Shown here: piece after piece, positions 1 to 10,306 of the stretch
Layout of the letters: the number at the start of each line of letters is the position of its first letter
Numbering within the stretch: position 1 is the stretch's first letter
Source: Cervus elaphus
Taxonomy: Eukaryota; Chordata; Mammalia; Artiodactyla; Cervidae
Direction: 5' to 3'
Length of the DNA: 64,000 nt
Assembly (NCBI RefSeq): GCF_910594005.1
Contig: NC_057815.1
Coordinates: 63,130,052 to 63,194,051, forward strand
Position numbers and translations under genes: made by a program
The notes under the pieces: model-generated
Told to the model about the DNA's origin: nothing
What the model saw: the letters and a program-made list of their open reading frames with translations, nothing else
Database searches by the model: none

Positions 1-182
1 AATGGGAAAGATGGATGCCATCATGGAGGATGACATGGCAAGAGCTAACGGGAAAAATGGGGAATGAGTGGAAAATAGTGTTGAGCATGGAGGAGGACCT
101 AACAAAAGAAGGATGCCTCAGGAACCAACACGTTATCACACACTCAATATACATCTTCCTTTCTGGCCATCAGCTGACCTGA

Positions 183-277
183 CTCCACCCCTGAGGGACA
201 CAGCCTAACCTTGACCAATGGCTTCAAAGGACAAGGGGGAGCAAGAGGGCAGAAGTTCAGCAGTAAAGAATAAAAGG
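183..277 (+). promoter_or_regulatory. HBE1: epsilon-globin proximal promoter (CACCC, CCAAT, TATA-like)
   Basis: A CACCC box (CCACCCC, 186-191) is followed by CCAAT at 215-219 and a TATA-like AATAAAAGG at 269-277. This is the order and approximate spacing of beta-type globin promoters. The transcription start is inferred near 298-302, at the conserved ACTTGCTTCTG stretch, about 30 bases past the TATA box and 50 before the ATG. KLF factors, NF-Y and TBP are the known ligands of these boxes in the family; their binding here is inferred. Confidence 0.8.
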
Positions 278-352
278 CCACAGCATCCAGCAGCAGCACT
301 GACTTGCTTCTGATGCTTCTGTGGTCACCTGTAAGCTCCACGACTTGACATC

Positions 353-1967
353 ATGGTGCATTTTACTGCCGAGGAGAAGGCTGCTATCACTGGCCTGTGG
401 GGCAAAGTCAATGTGGAAGAGGCTGGAGGCGAGGCTCTGGGCAGGTAGGAAGTGGACTTCATGGGGGAGGATGGTGAATATGAGCCTGGAAAATTGACCA
501 GCAAATTCTTCAAAAATTTTCAAGTCTCTTATTTTCCATCTGCTGTGTTTCCATCTCATAGGCTCCTGGTTGTCTACCCCTGGACCCAGAGGTTTTTTGA
601 CAGCTTTGGGAATCTGTCCTCTGCCTCTGCCATAATGGGAAACCCCAAGGTCAAGGCCCATGGCAAGAAGGTGCTGACCTCCTTTGGAGAAGCTATTAAG
701 AATTTGGACAACCTCAAAGGTGCCTTTGCTAAGCTGAGTGAGTTGCACTGTGACAAGTTGCATGTGGATCCTGAGAACTTCAGGGTGAGTTCAGAAAGTG
801 TTCATGTGTTCCCTTTGGCTTTTTACTTTGGAACAATAATGGAAGTTGAGTGCTTTATTGGAAAGACTAGCAAAGATCTCAGAAATTGTAGATCAAACTA
901 AGTATTAGGAGGACCGACTTCCAGTGGGCATACCAAGACAACTTTAATTCAGGACTAGTGACATAAAAATCTTCAAGCAGTCTTACAGTGCATGCATGCT
1001 AAGTCTCTTTAGGTGTCAGATTCTTTGTGACCCCATGCCTGTAGCCCACCAGGCTCCTCTGTCCATGGGATTCTCCAGGAAAGAATACAGGAATGGGTTG
1101 CCATTTATTTTTCTAGGGGATCTTCCCAACCCAGGGATCAAACCTGTATCCCTTACATCTCCTGCATTGGCAAGCAGGTTCTTTATCACTAGTGCCACAA
1201 TGCTACAATGAGCAGCCTTAAGTTTACTTAAAAAATTTCAGGAACTTCTGTCAGAACTGGATGTATTTACCCCAGAGAATACCAAAGAATAGCATATTTT
1301 TTCAAGAAGAAATAAAATCTGGATTTTGATAGATGAAGTCTGATCTCAAGGAAAGAGAAATATTTTATGTGTTTCCTGATAATTGAAGTTTAGGAAGATT
1401 TTTGGGAGAAAAATTTTTGTTCAGATTGTCTGAAAGAAAATTAGACCAATTTCCTATTAAATTACCCATCAATATTGTGACTAAGTGGAGGCTTATAGTT
1501 GCATTGATTGGAGGCTTTACCAAACTCTTTCTAGGAACCCATGCATCCTTGAAATCCTATGAATATAAGAATTAGAGATAGGGAGAGAGGCAAATAAAAA
1601 TAGTGAAATAGGAGAAAGGCAGTGGATATAGGTAGACAAATATTGAATGGAGGGCTTATAGAATTTAAATTAAACTGAAGGACTAGCTCATCGGATTTTA
1701 TTATATAGATACAACCCACAGAGCAGTTTAAGATGTGGACTTCGGAGTGGGTGTAGGTACTAAGCCATTATTTTATGCAATTATTTAGGAAATTTATACT
1801 TGGCATACTTAATTGTTGTTCTGTTTCTCACCCAATAGCTCCTAGGCAACGTGATTGTGATTATTCTGGCTACTCACTTTGGCAGAGAATTCACCCCTGA
1901 CGTCCAGGCTGCCTGGCAGAAGCTGGTGTCTGGTGTTGCCACTGCTCTGGCCCACAAATACCACTGA
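353..1967 (+). CDS. HBE1: epsilon-globin (embryonic beta-type chain), intact, three exons
   Basis: Embryonic beta-type subunit that would pair with zeta/alpha chains to carry oxygen in primitive red cells. Exons are 353-444, 562-784 and 1839-1967, joined by GT-AG introns of 117 and 1054 bases; the product is 147 residues, the family norm. The start MVHFTAEEKAA matches mammalian epsilon chains. Visible landmarks are PWTQRFF (C helix), VKAHGKKV with the distal heme histidine, LSELHCDK with the proximal histidine, and the HKYH end. No stop or frameshift is seen. Intron 2 holds a Bov-tA SINE. It heads block 1, ahead of a gamma-like fossil and the eta-type gene. It corresponds to goat epsilon-I, and by my recollection of cow naming to epsilon3. 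Embryonic expression is inferred from the family. Confidence 0.93.
994..1202 (-). repeat. Bov-tA SINE in epsilon intron 2
   Basis: Reverse-strand tRNA-derived/Bov-A SINE, with the landmarks TTGTGACCCCATG, TGTCCATGGGATTCTCC and GGGATCTTCCCAACCCAGGG in reverse orientation. The same element sits at the matching place in the second epsilon copy (43312-43517), so it predates the block duplication. Confidence 0.8.
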
Positions 1968-2058
1968 ATCCTCTTTTCAATTCACCATTTTGTGTCCCCA
2001 GCACCTTCCTTCTGCCCATGGGGACTGGGGTTTGGCCTTGAGGACCCAGCTTCTGTTT

Positions 2059-2064
2059 AATAAA
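2059..2064 (+). terminator. HBE1: epsilon poly(A) signal
   Basis: AATAAA lies 92 bases past the stop codon, in the usual position for a globin 3' UTR. Cleavage is expected about 15-20 bases later. Confidence 0.85.
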
Positions 2065-2808
2065 GTACATTCTATTCAGTGATCAAAAATTAACATTGTG
2101 TCTTCTCCGTCATTTAATCTTGTGCTAAAGGAGAAACAGTTCATTAGCTGAAGGCTGGGTAGAGACATAGGAAGAAATAAGAGTTCTTTGAGAAAGAAGC
2201 ATGTGGGGAACTCATAGTGGGAGACAGACATTCTGGTAGGGTTCAGGATGATTGAGAGAAAGCTAAGGTGGGGAAAGATGTTTTCTGGGGTGGAAAATGT
2301 TTATTTTAGTGGTTGGGGACTGACTACCACAGGGCAGTGTGGCAAAAACTTACTGTATCAGGAAGGCAGAACTTGTAAGTGGTATCTGAGAAAAAACAAG
2401 ATAGTTTTATGGTACATGTCAGAGAGTTTGCAGAAAAAAAAATAAAAGTTTTGTAGAGATTCATCATCTAGACTTAAGTTACTATTTCAATTTGCTCTAA
2501 TGTACATTTCGACTCAACTAAGTTGTCATATATCTTATGAGATTAAATTGGAGACAAGGAGATGAGCTGAGGGATGACTGAGAATTTTCAAAAAAATCTC
2601 CATGAACCAACACTAATGTACCCTTTTCTAAAGGATTTCACTATGTCCTTACAAAGCCAAAGCTAATACACTTGAAACCATTCTGCATCTTATTCTGATT
2701 GAATGTAAAGTACACTAAAATAAAATTAAAGTTAGGATAGTATATAAATTGGGGGGAAAGGAGGATGATCAAGACTTCACATAGGAGATAAGATACTAAC
2801 AAAGTCTT

Positions 2809-3579
2809 GAAAGGTTGTTGCTGAGCCATGAAAGATGCTGGGATTCTTGGCCTCTGGAAGAGAGGAATTCAATCCAGGGCCCAGAGCTTTTGTGTGATAA
2901 AGTTTTATTAAAGTATAAAAGAGATAGAGAAAGCTTCTGACATAGAAATCAGAAGGGGGCAGAAAGAGTACCTCCCTGCTAGCCTTAAGCAGAATGTTGT
3001 ATACCTATCAGCAAACTGTTAGAAAAAGTAGATGTCTGAAAACTAAGAGTGGCACCAGACCCCTCACCCACAACATGCATTTTGAGACAACATTGGCACC
3101 AGGTGAGTCATCTCGGGCCATAAAACAATTGACATGAGTCTTGAAGAAAGGCAGGTTTCCAACTAAATACATAGTTTCATTAACATCGATTAAGAGAACA
3201 ATGTATGAGTAAAACATACAGGTTTGTTGAGCCCTTATTGGTTCTGAGTCTTAAGTGGAACCAACTTGAAGAAAAAGCCTAGGATAAATACATAGTTCAT
3301 TAACATAGCTTAAGAAATTTCCATAAGAAAAACACATTGGTTAGCTCAAGGTTTGAGAAAAATTAAGTTCAGATGGAGCCAGGTGTCATCATGGCAACAC
3401 AGAATTTTAAAAGAAACCTCTTTTCAAATTTGTATAGAGAAGGAGAAAAAAAAACACAAAAACTAACACTTGTAGTTTGTTTCCTCCTGCAGATTAAGAG
3501 AGAGAGAAAAATTGTCTGACACTTGCAGCCTGTTTCCCCCATTTGGACACCCCTGGCCTTTCTGCCAGTTATCCTCTCG
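2809..3579. mobile_element. LTR-like insertion unique to block 1
   Basis: About 770 bases are present here, but the paralogous site near 45100 lacks them. GTCTT occurs on both sides (2804-2808 and 3580-3584), consistent with a short target duplication. The interior (AGAGCTTTTGTGTG, TTTTATTA, GAGAAAGCTTCTGACATAGA) is shared with the repeat at 17140-17760. This looks like a solo ruminant endogenous retrovirus LTR (BTLTR1-like). No coding remnant was seen. Confidence 0.6.
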
Positions 3580-3907
3580 GTCTTGTAGTCTAAAATTAGC
3601 CAGCCAGGGCTTGGTAACATGCATGAAAATGGCTCTCTGGAAGTGGAAGAGAGAGTGAGACATAGATAGAGGATTAGGAAAGACTAAATAATATAAAGCT
3701 TTGAACATAAAAATAAAAATTGCTACTATGATAGTAGCAAGAGTAAACAATAAGTATTCTAAGAACTTTAAATGACTCAAGGAGTAGGATTTGGAGGGGG
3801 CAAGTAATCTGCTTAATTCACACAAAATGAATCTAAAATTGCAGAGCCTAGACATGGATGCTAATTGAGGAGAACAGACATAATGGCCTCAATCTAAGAA
3901 GAGCAGT

Positions 3908-4105
3908 GTGTTCATTTGTGTCTGACTTTTTGTGACCCTATGGACTGTAGTCGACCTGTCTCCTCTATCTATGGGATTTTCCTGGCAAGAATGCTGGAGC
4001 TGGTTGCCATTTCCTCCTCCAGGGGATCTTCCTGACCCAGTGATGGAACCTGCATCTCCTGCTTGGCAGGCAGATTCTTTACCACTGAGCCACCAGGGAA
4101 GCCCT
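3908..4105 (-). repeat. Bov-tA SINE
   Basis: Reverse-strand SINE ending in CACTGAGCCACCAGGGAAGCCC. It is shared with block 2 at 45418-45617, so it predates the duplication. Confidence 0.75.
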
Positions 4106-4487
4106 GGAAGAAGATCAAGGAGGTCTGCAAAAAGTGAAGGAAGAGTGAAGAAGGGGAGAGTGAAGAGGACATGTTTTCTGATTGGCTAGGGTGGATGAGA
4201 AGGAAGGGGGTGGCAGCAGATGAGAAAACTTACAGCCTGGTTCTAAAAAGAAGAGACCTGCAATGTCCTGGGGACTTCATGTAAGAGAAGTATTAACTGA
4301 ATCGTTCTTGAGGGAGTTACTGCCAGATTGCTCAGGGAATCATGAGCTCCAGACTTTGAGTCAAACTGTCCTCTGGAGGATTGGCAAATTTAGCTCTATG
4401 AGGCATTCATTTTATTGCTCCCACACATTAATTGCAATATGTCCTGTGAATTACCTTCTAATTTGGCTTTTTGTCTTTGCAATAGGG

Positions 4488-4568
4488 GCTTCCCTTGTGG
4501 CTCAACTGGTAAAGAATCCACCTTCAATGCAGGAGACCTGGGTTTAATCCCTGGGTTGGGAAGATCCC
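4488..4568 (+). repeat. Short Bov-tA SINE, block 1 only
   Basis: The tRNA-derived head (GGCTTCCCTTGTGGCTCA... to GGGTTGGGAAGATCCC) is flanked by AATAGGG at 4481-4487 and 4569-4575. The matching place in block 2 (about 46190-46205) is empty. Confidence 0.75.
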
Positions 4569-4649
4569 AATAGGGCTAGGAGACCAGTGATTACCTTGTT
4601 GCAGACTGTCAACACACTGGTGTCTCTGTGCTCTGTTGCCTATTTATTG

Positions 4650-4815
4650 ATTTGACTGCATTGAATCTTAATAATGGATGGGAGATCTTTGTTGCATCTC
4701 ACAGGCTTAGTTGCCCTGCAACAAGTGGGATCCTAGTTCCCCAATCAGGGACTGAACCCATGTCCCCTGCATTCTAAGGAGGATTCCTGTCCACAGGACG
4801 CCCAAGGAAGTCCCC
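4650..4815 (-). repeat. CHR-like cetartiodactyl SINE
   Basis: Reverse-orientation consensus pieces include GGATCCTAGTTCCCCAATCAGGGA, CCCATGTCCCCTGCATT and a CCAAGGAAGTCCCC end. The paralogous copy is at 46260-46465. The family name is from memory. Confidence 0.5.
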
Positions 4816-5269
4816 CATTGCCTCTTATTATGCTCCTAAACAGAATAAAGACAGGCTCTCCATGGTACCAAATCTTTTCACCCAGTCAGTCAACAAATGA
4901 GAGCAATGTACTTTTTTTAATCAATCAATCTCTTTTTCATCCTTCTTGCCTCTCAACTATTATTCTGACTCTGAATATCAAAGGGTCAAGGATGGTGATG
5001 ATGAAGGAGCAGGCAAAAGACACATTCTTCATCCTTTAATGATCTAGGTTTAGATCTAGATTTCGCCAGTTCAGGAAAATTTAACTGAAAACAAAAACAT
5101 ATAATTTACACACACATGAATGTGCATATATTCAGGTCTAGAGGACTCAAATTTTTAATAGGTGAAAAGATGTCTAGTTATTGCTGATGGACCATAAAAG
5201 CCAGCTGAGAAAAATAATGTGATAAAACAATTATCTGGGAATATTAATCTAAGAGTCACAGGGTTTAGA

Positions 5270-5810
5270 GATTGTCATTACCAGGTTTAAAATCCTATAA
5301 TGGCTTCTTACTCCCTATCACTGAAGAGAAATTCTATGTTACTAGTTTTATGCTTTCTCTGCAACAATATTTTCCGCCATTCTCACTTTTACTATTTATA
5401 TACCAACCACCCCAGCCCATCACTCATATCTCTAGCGTACCAGATGTTTGTTTTACATTCCTTAGAGATTTGGATCCACTATCCCAACTTTTGGGACCTC
5501 TATCCCAAAACCCTCCACTGACATATTTTTTCTTTTCGTTCTGGGCTGCCTCAACTATGACCATCTTAGAAAGACTTATTCCTGACATAATTGTGTCCCT
5601 CTCCTATTATGTCCAGATATTAATTTCCTTCATAGGAAATGATAATAGCTCAAATTATTTGTTGATGGGTTTACTTGTTCATTTTCTGTATCTTCCATCC
5701 CAAAATTAGATAAAGAAGAAAGTTTTCTGCTTTGTCTATCTCCAGTACATAGAGCAATTATAGCACAGAGTCATTAAACAAATAGTTATTGAATGAACAT
5801 TTGAGGACCC
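5270..5810 (+). repeat. Old L2-like LINE relic
   Basis: Diverged sequence with the look of an L2 3' end, closing with a CCAGTACATAGAGCA... TTATTGAATGAACATTTG stretch. It carries a chance open frame (5272-5709), also partly open in the block 2 copy (46950-47354). The composition is that of a decayed repeat, not a gene. Confidence 0.4.
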
Positions 5811-6854
5811 ATGGGAATGAAAGCTTGAAAAAACATTATAGTTAATTTTATTTAAAGTAAGAAACATAATGTTTGATCAGCTGTCCTGAGATGGAATGTG
5901 TTTCTCAGAGTATAATCAAGGACCCTTGCCTGGCCTTTCCCCAGTGTTGTCATTTATACTAATGGGGAGCCAGCCCTAACACCTAAGAACCTGCTGCTTT
6001 AGTTTGAATTTGAACATCCTGCTAGCTCTATGATTTGAGGTGCATCACTTAAAACCTTAAGCTCTCATTCACTGATTATGTTTATCAAAGTCTATTTTGT
6101 GAGAATTAAATACATTAATATATCTCATATCTTTAGTTCACTACTTGGAACATAAGCTCTCTTTATCTCTTTCTCTAAAAATAATTGACTTTATAACTTC
6201 TATCTTTTAGTGGTACTATTTATTTATCTATAAACTCTATCTATATGTATTATATATGTATATGTATTCATAAATATATGTGATCTTTTGTTTCTAGTGA
6301 TAATGCTTTTAAAAAAATAATTCAGCTATAAGGATAGTCATCATTATTGAAACTGATTGAACTTTGGTGGAAATAAAAGATCATTTTGTGAGGAAATGGA
6401 AAATTCAAAGCCTAAACTTGAGGAATCAGCAAGACAGGTCTACAGGAAAGAGAAGAGATGAGTCCAAAAACAGAGGGATGATAAAGAAACAAGGATAGCT
6501 ATGAGAGGTGAAACATTTGGAAATATTGAGATTGAAAGGAAAGAAACTTCAGAAGACTGAACTAAGACCAAGAGGTAATGCATTGGGACCTAAAGACTGC
6601 TTTCAGAAGTCTAGAGGGGTTTGTTTGGACTCTATCGACTTTTAGAAGAAACCTATATAGAGATGAGGAAAGTGTCTACTGGAAAGTATAACTGTATGAA
6701 AGGAACTGTGCCTTTACTCATTATTTTTCACTTTTCCTCTCCTGGAGGCAGAAAAAAAAATGCCAAGGAGAAATGCTGATGTAGCATATACTGGCTCTGT
6801 ACAAGGAAAGTACCTAGAGTTCACAAATATATTGCTAAGGCTATTCATACATTA
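5811..6854. other. AT-rich intergenic stretch, no gene seen
   Basis: Sequence shared with block 2 (about 47450-48483) at high similarity. I see no gene, RNA or clear repeat consensus in it. Confidence 0.5.
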
Positions 6855-7053
6855 GGGCTTCCCGTGGCTCAGATGTTAAAAAATCTGCCCTCAATGTATG
6901 AGACCTGGGTTCCATTCCTGGGTTGGGAAGATCCCCTGAAGGATGGCATGGCAACCCACTTCAGTATTCTTGCCTGGAGAATCCCCATGGAGGGAGGAGC
7001 CTGGAGGGCTGCAGTCCATGGGGTTGGACATGACTGAGTGACTAAGCATACAG
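6855..7053 (+). repeat. Bov-tA SINE
   Basis: Forward SINE from GGGCTTCCCGTGGCTCAG to GACTGAGTGACTAAGCAT. The paralogue at 48484-48682 keeps the fuller CCCTGGTGGCTC head. Confidence 0.85.
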
Positions 7054-7445
7054 CACATTCATACACTGGCTGAGCATTTGTACAGAATTGTTTCTAGACA
7101 GCCATTTCAAGTTTGCATCCTATAAATCCAGAAATGGGATGAAATGTCTCTGAGGGAGGAAAACAGCTGGAACACGTGGGCTGGAGTGAGTACAATAATA
7201 AAGCTGTGAGTGTTTATTTTTAAGCCCAGAAAATATGAAGTTGATGATGCTAGGAAGATAGGGGGAAGGAAATCATGGTCAAGTCCTAGTCTAGCAAGGG
7301 GAACAAACTAGCTGTGCTTAGGGACAAGGCAAGGCCCCAAGCTTTGCGGGAAGTTGGTATCACTGGGTTCTAAGTGTGAGCAGAGAGGCTGGCCTGGAAC
7401 TCTCTGCTCACTCTGCACATCTGTTATCTCTCGCCACCTCCACAG

Positions 7446-7585
7446 CTCCTGGAAATTGTGCTAGTGGTTGTCTTGGCAAACCATTTTGACACAGAATTAA
7501 CCCCCTTGTGCAGGCTGCCTGGAAGACGATGGTGACTGGACTGGTGAACACACTTGCCCACAAGGCGAGGGCCTCACCTCTCTGA
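7446..7585 (+). pseudogene. Orphan beta-type globin exon 3, probable gamma-globin fossil (block 1)
   Basis: Only a third exon is visible. An intact acceptor (CCACCTCCACAG, ending 7445) leads into CTCCTGGAAATTGTGCTAGT, which reads LLEIVLVVVLANHF, aligned to the globin G/H helices. A one-base loss after ACCCCC (about 7503) shifts the frame, and the terminal TyrHis codons are scrambled before a TGA. The downstream reading AWKTMVTG, after frame correction, resembles gamma chains (KMVTG) more than epsilon (KLVS). It lies between epsilon and eta, where gamma sits in other placentals. I found no matching exons 1 or 2 upstream. It could be a general epsilon relic instead. Confidence 0.7.
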
Positions 7586-7632
7586 GGGCCCTGCCCAGTA
7601 GTAGAGCATCACCAAAGAACAGCTTTATTGTT

Positions 7633-7674
7633 CTAATAATAATAATAGCAACAACAATAGTAGTAGTAGCAGTA
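7633..7674 (+). repeat. Trinucleotide-rich tract (AAT/AAC/AGT)
   Basis: Imperfect AAT, CAA and TAG triplets just after the gamma-like fossil. The block 2 counterpart (about 49245-49292) has different unit counts. Confidence 0.7.
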
Positions 7675-8334
7675 ATGCTCTGCTAAGAGTCTGTAATTGT
7701 CCTCAGGTCTGCTTTTCTCATATGCTTTTAAATATGTGAAAACCTTAGGGATTCTATGTTGAACTGTATTTTAGGGGACGGGGGTGCTCACCATTCAATT
7801 TTTTCATAACATAGAGATTTCTGCAGAAAAATTAAAAACAGAACACCAAAGGGATGTGGTTGGGACATACACTTGGGAGAAACATACACTCATGAGTTAC
7901 TCCAGTTAAAGATATGGGAGCAATCTGGTGGGAGGGGAAGGGTGTCAAGGGACAAGAACTTCTTAGGACCAGGTAATTAAGTGGGTCTGAAAATAGACTT
8001 TAGTGAAGGCAAAGGTTCTGGATGTAGGTAGAGTACCAAAGTAGAAATAATTTACAGGAAAAGTAGCTCAGGTGTTAAGATGGCAACATCCAGGCAAGGA
8101 TGTCATTCCATTCTAAGAACACATTTTCTAAAAGCAACTGATCTGTCACAGCCCTTGTAAGGAGAGACTCAGGATGGGTGGGGTGGAGGCCAGAGCAGGG
8201 GATACCTCTTTTCAAAGTCAACTCCAAAGAACTGGGCCCTGGGCTTTACTAAGGAACTGTCTGGTTAAAGTGAAGAGAGCTGCCTAGGGAGGTTAATTTT
8301 ATTTTCAGGACTGGTTTTGTTTTCTTTTTCCTTT

Positions 8335-8555
8335 GTTTTTTTAAAAAATATTTATTTGTATTTATTTATTTATTTGACTCTGCCAGGTCTTAGTTGCAGC
8401 AGGCAAGATCTTTGATTTTCTTTGAAGCATGCAGGATCTTTAGTTGTGGTATGTAGGATTTGCTTCAAGAAAATCTAGTTCCCTGACCAGAGATGGAACC
8501 TGGGGACCTGCACTGGGAGTTGGGAGTCAGCCACTGGACCAACAGGGAGGGAATG
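8335..8555 (-). repeat. CHR-like SINE with T/A-rich head
   Basis: A TTTATTTATTTATTTGACTC head leads into CAGGTCTTAGTTGCAG and TAGTTCCCTGACCAGAGATG, ending CCACTGGACCAACAGGGA. It is shared with block 2 (49945-50152). Family assignment is from memory. Confidence 0.5.
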
Positions 8556-10144
8556 TTAAATTGATTGTTGCCATGAGGAGACACATGTGTGCAGATTGGC
8601 TACAGCATTTCAAGAAAGAGAGACCATTGTAAACTGCTCAGAGAGAGGGACTGTCTAAAAAGGGTGAGAGAAAAACAGGAGTTAGAGGTAGCTTCCAGAA
8701 TCATTGACTGCTTTGCTGAAAAGATGGGCAGTTATTTCCCAACATTCCGAGCTGCAGAAGCCCCTGAGTCTGGACCTTGCAGGGGGCACATACTCTGCTG
8801 AAGATGGGCATCAGGGCCAAGAAAGAAAGGACCCAGAGCCACCACTGCAGGCCAGACCCCAGGTGAATGTGAGTGAGATTCCTGGCTGTGGTCACAGTTT
8901 CCTCTTCTTTCTTTTATTTCTCTGACCTCTTTTCTTGAAGCAAATCCTTTTGACATTAATCCAAACTATTTTCTTTATATCTCTGTACCAAAGTGCTCAC
9001 ATAAATCAATGCTCACAGATCCAGTCTGTCATGGTAAACAAGCTTCCAGAAACAGCAAGTCTTATCCACATTTTACAGTTAGGTCTTTTCCAGGCTGAAT
9101 AGATAAAAGTGTCTCACTATATCAAATAGAAAGGATTTATTTTCTAATAGTAGAAATTCAGCTATTGATATAATACCGTGGGTTGAACTCTAAATTTTAG
9201 AGTACCCATGTAAATACACAAGCAATGAAAATTGTTTTTTTATTTTATATACATATATTTGTAAGAGTGATCTCAGGGAGAAACAAATCAGCTTTCTAGA
9301 GGTCAAAATGTGGGAAAAACAAATTCTGAAATAAAATGAATAATTCTGTCTCCCACTAGTCTTGTAAATGCTTATGTGGATGCATGAGAACAAAGTACCT
9401 TAGGTCACAGTGGCAGTGGTGTGTGGAGTACTGTCAGTGAAGGTTGCCTTTGAATGATTATATATAAAGAAAAGTCACACTTGGCCAGGAATGTGAACCC
9501 AGCATATGAGACAACTTAGTTCATCCGGAGCCACTGCCAAGGAGAATTCTTATACTCTCTTCATTAAACACAGAAGCACCTATTCCCCAGCATTCAATGG
9601 TGTGTTCTCTGATAGGAATGCATAGATACATGTCCTGGCCAGAGACACTTTCCATATAATCAGAGTGAAAAAAATTATTCAGACAAGTGCACTTCGTACT
9701 GACAGAATTCAACAACAAAGGGGTGATGTTAAATTCTTCTCTAAATTACCCAGTTCTTACCTATCTTTTGTCTAAATTGATGCTGGATTGGGATCATTTT
9801 TACTTGGTCATGAGAACTACAAAATATGAGCCCCATATAAACTTTAGAAGCATTGGTAACCCAAGAAGAGCTGTGGCCTCTTCTATTAATATACCCTGGC
9901 TGAACAGCAGAACAGTGTCTTGTAAACACCTGACACGGTGCTCACCAGAGTTCTAAATGTTGCTTTTCCTAATTCTATGCTTCATGGTCAGCCTACTGGT
10001 CACTTCAGGAACACTGGTGGGGATTTTGAGATATGAATTGTGCAGTAGAGGGCAGGGGGGGAAAACAGCAGAATAGCCCTGATAGAGCCACCAACACTAT
10101 CAGAGACACAAATGTCCATCTTGCTGACCCTCCCTTGCCCAAGT
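8556..10144. other. Intergenic flank upstream of eta-type gene
   Basis: Non-repetitive-looking sequence, paralogous to about 50153-51760 with visible scattered differences. No open frame here looks like a protein gene; the frames present are not conserved as coding between the two copies. Confidence 0.45.
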
Positions 10145-10237
10145 CCCACCCCTGGTGGTAGCTCCCCACCTTTGACCAATAGTCTCATTTTATTGGGGGA
10201 AGGAAGGACCTGGGGACAGGAGATGAGGAATAAAAGG
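10145..10237 (+). promoter_or_regulatory. HBE4: eta-type globin promoter, block 1
   Basis: A CCCACCCC box (10145-10152), CCAAT (10176-10180) and AATAAAAGG (10229-10237) stand in globin order. The start of transcription is inferred near 10258-10262. The stretch matches the block 2 copy base for base as far as I can align it. Confidence 0.8.
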
Positions 10238-10306
10238 CCACGCAGTGAAGAAGCAGCACAGACTTGCTTCTGACCCATTAGGCTCACCAGTAAGCTCCCA
10301 GACACC

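Noticed and set aside
269..274. AATAAA in the epsilon promoter as a poly(A) signal
   Set aside because: It is part of the AATAAAAGG TATA-like box at the right distance before the transcript start.
257..763. 168-residue reverse-strand open frame over epsilon exons
   Set aside because: It is antisense to real exons and crosses the intron; the same shadow appears over the second epsilon copy at 42650-43087.
4488..4568. tRNA gene-like head of the Bov-tA SINEs
   Set aside because: These are tRNA-derived SINE heads with degraded arms and repeat tails, found throughout the window; none looks like a genuine tRNA gene.
5272..5709. 145-residue open frame, partly open in the paralogous copy at 46950-47354
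   Set aside because: Hydrophobic, low-information translation over what looks like an old L2 relic; the shared frame is explained by recent duplication, and its start and length differ.
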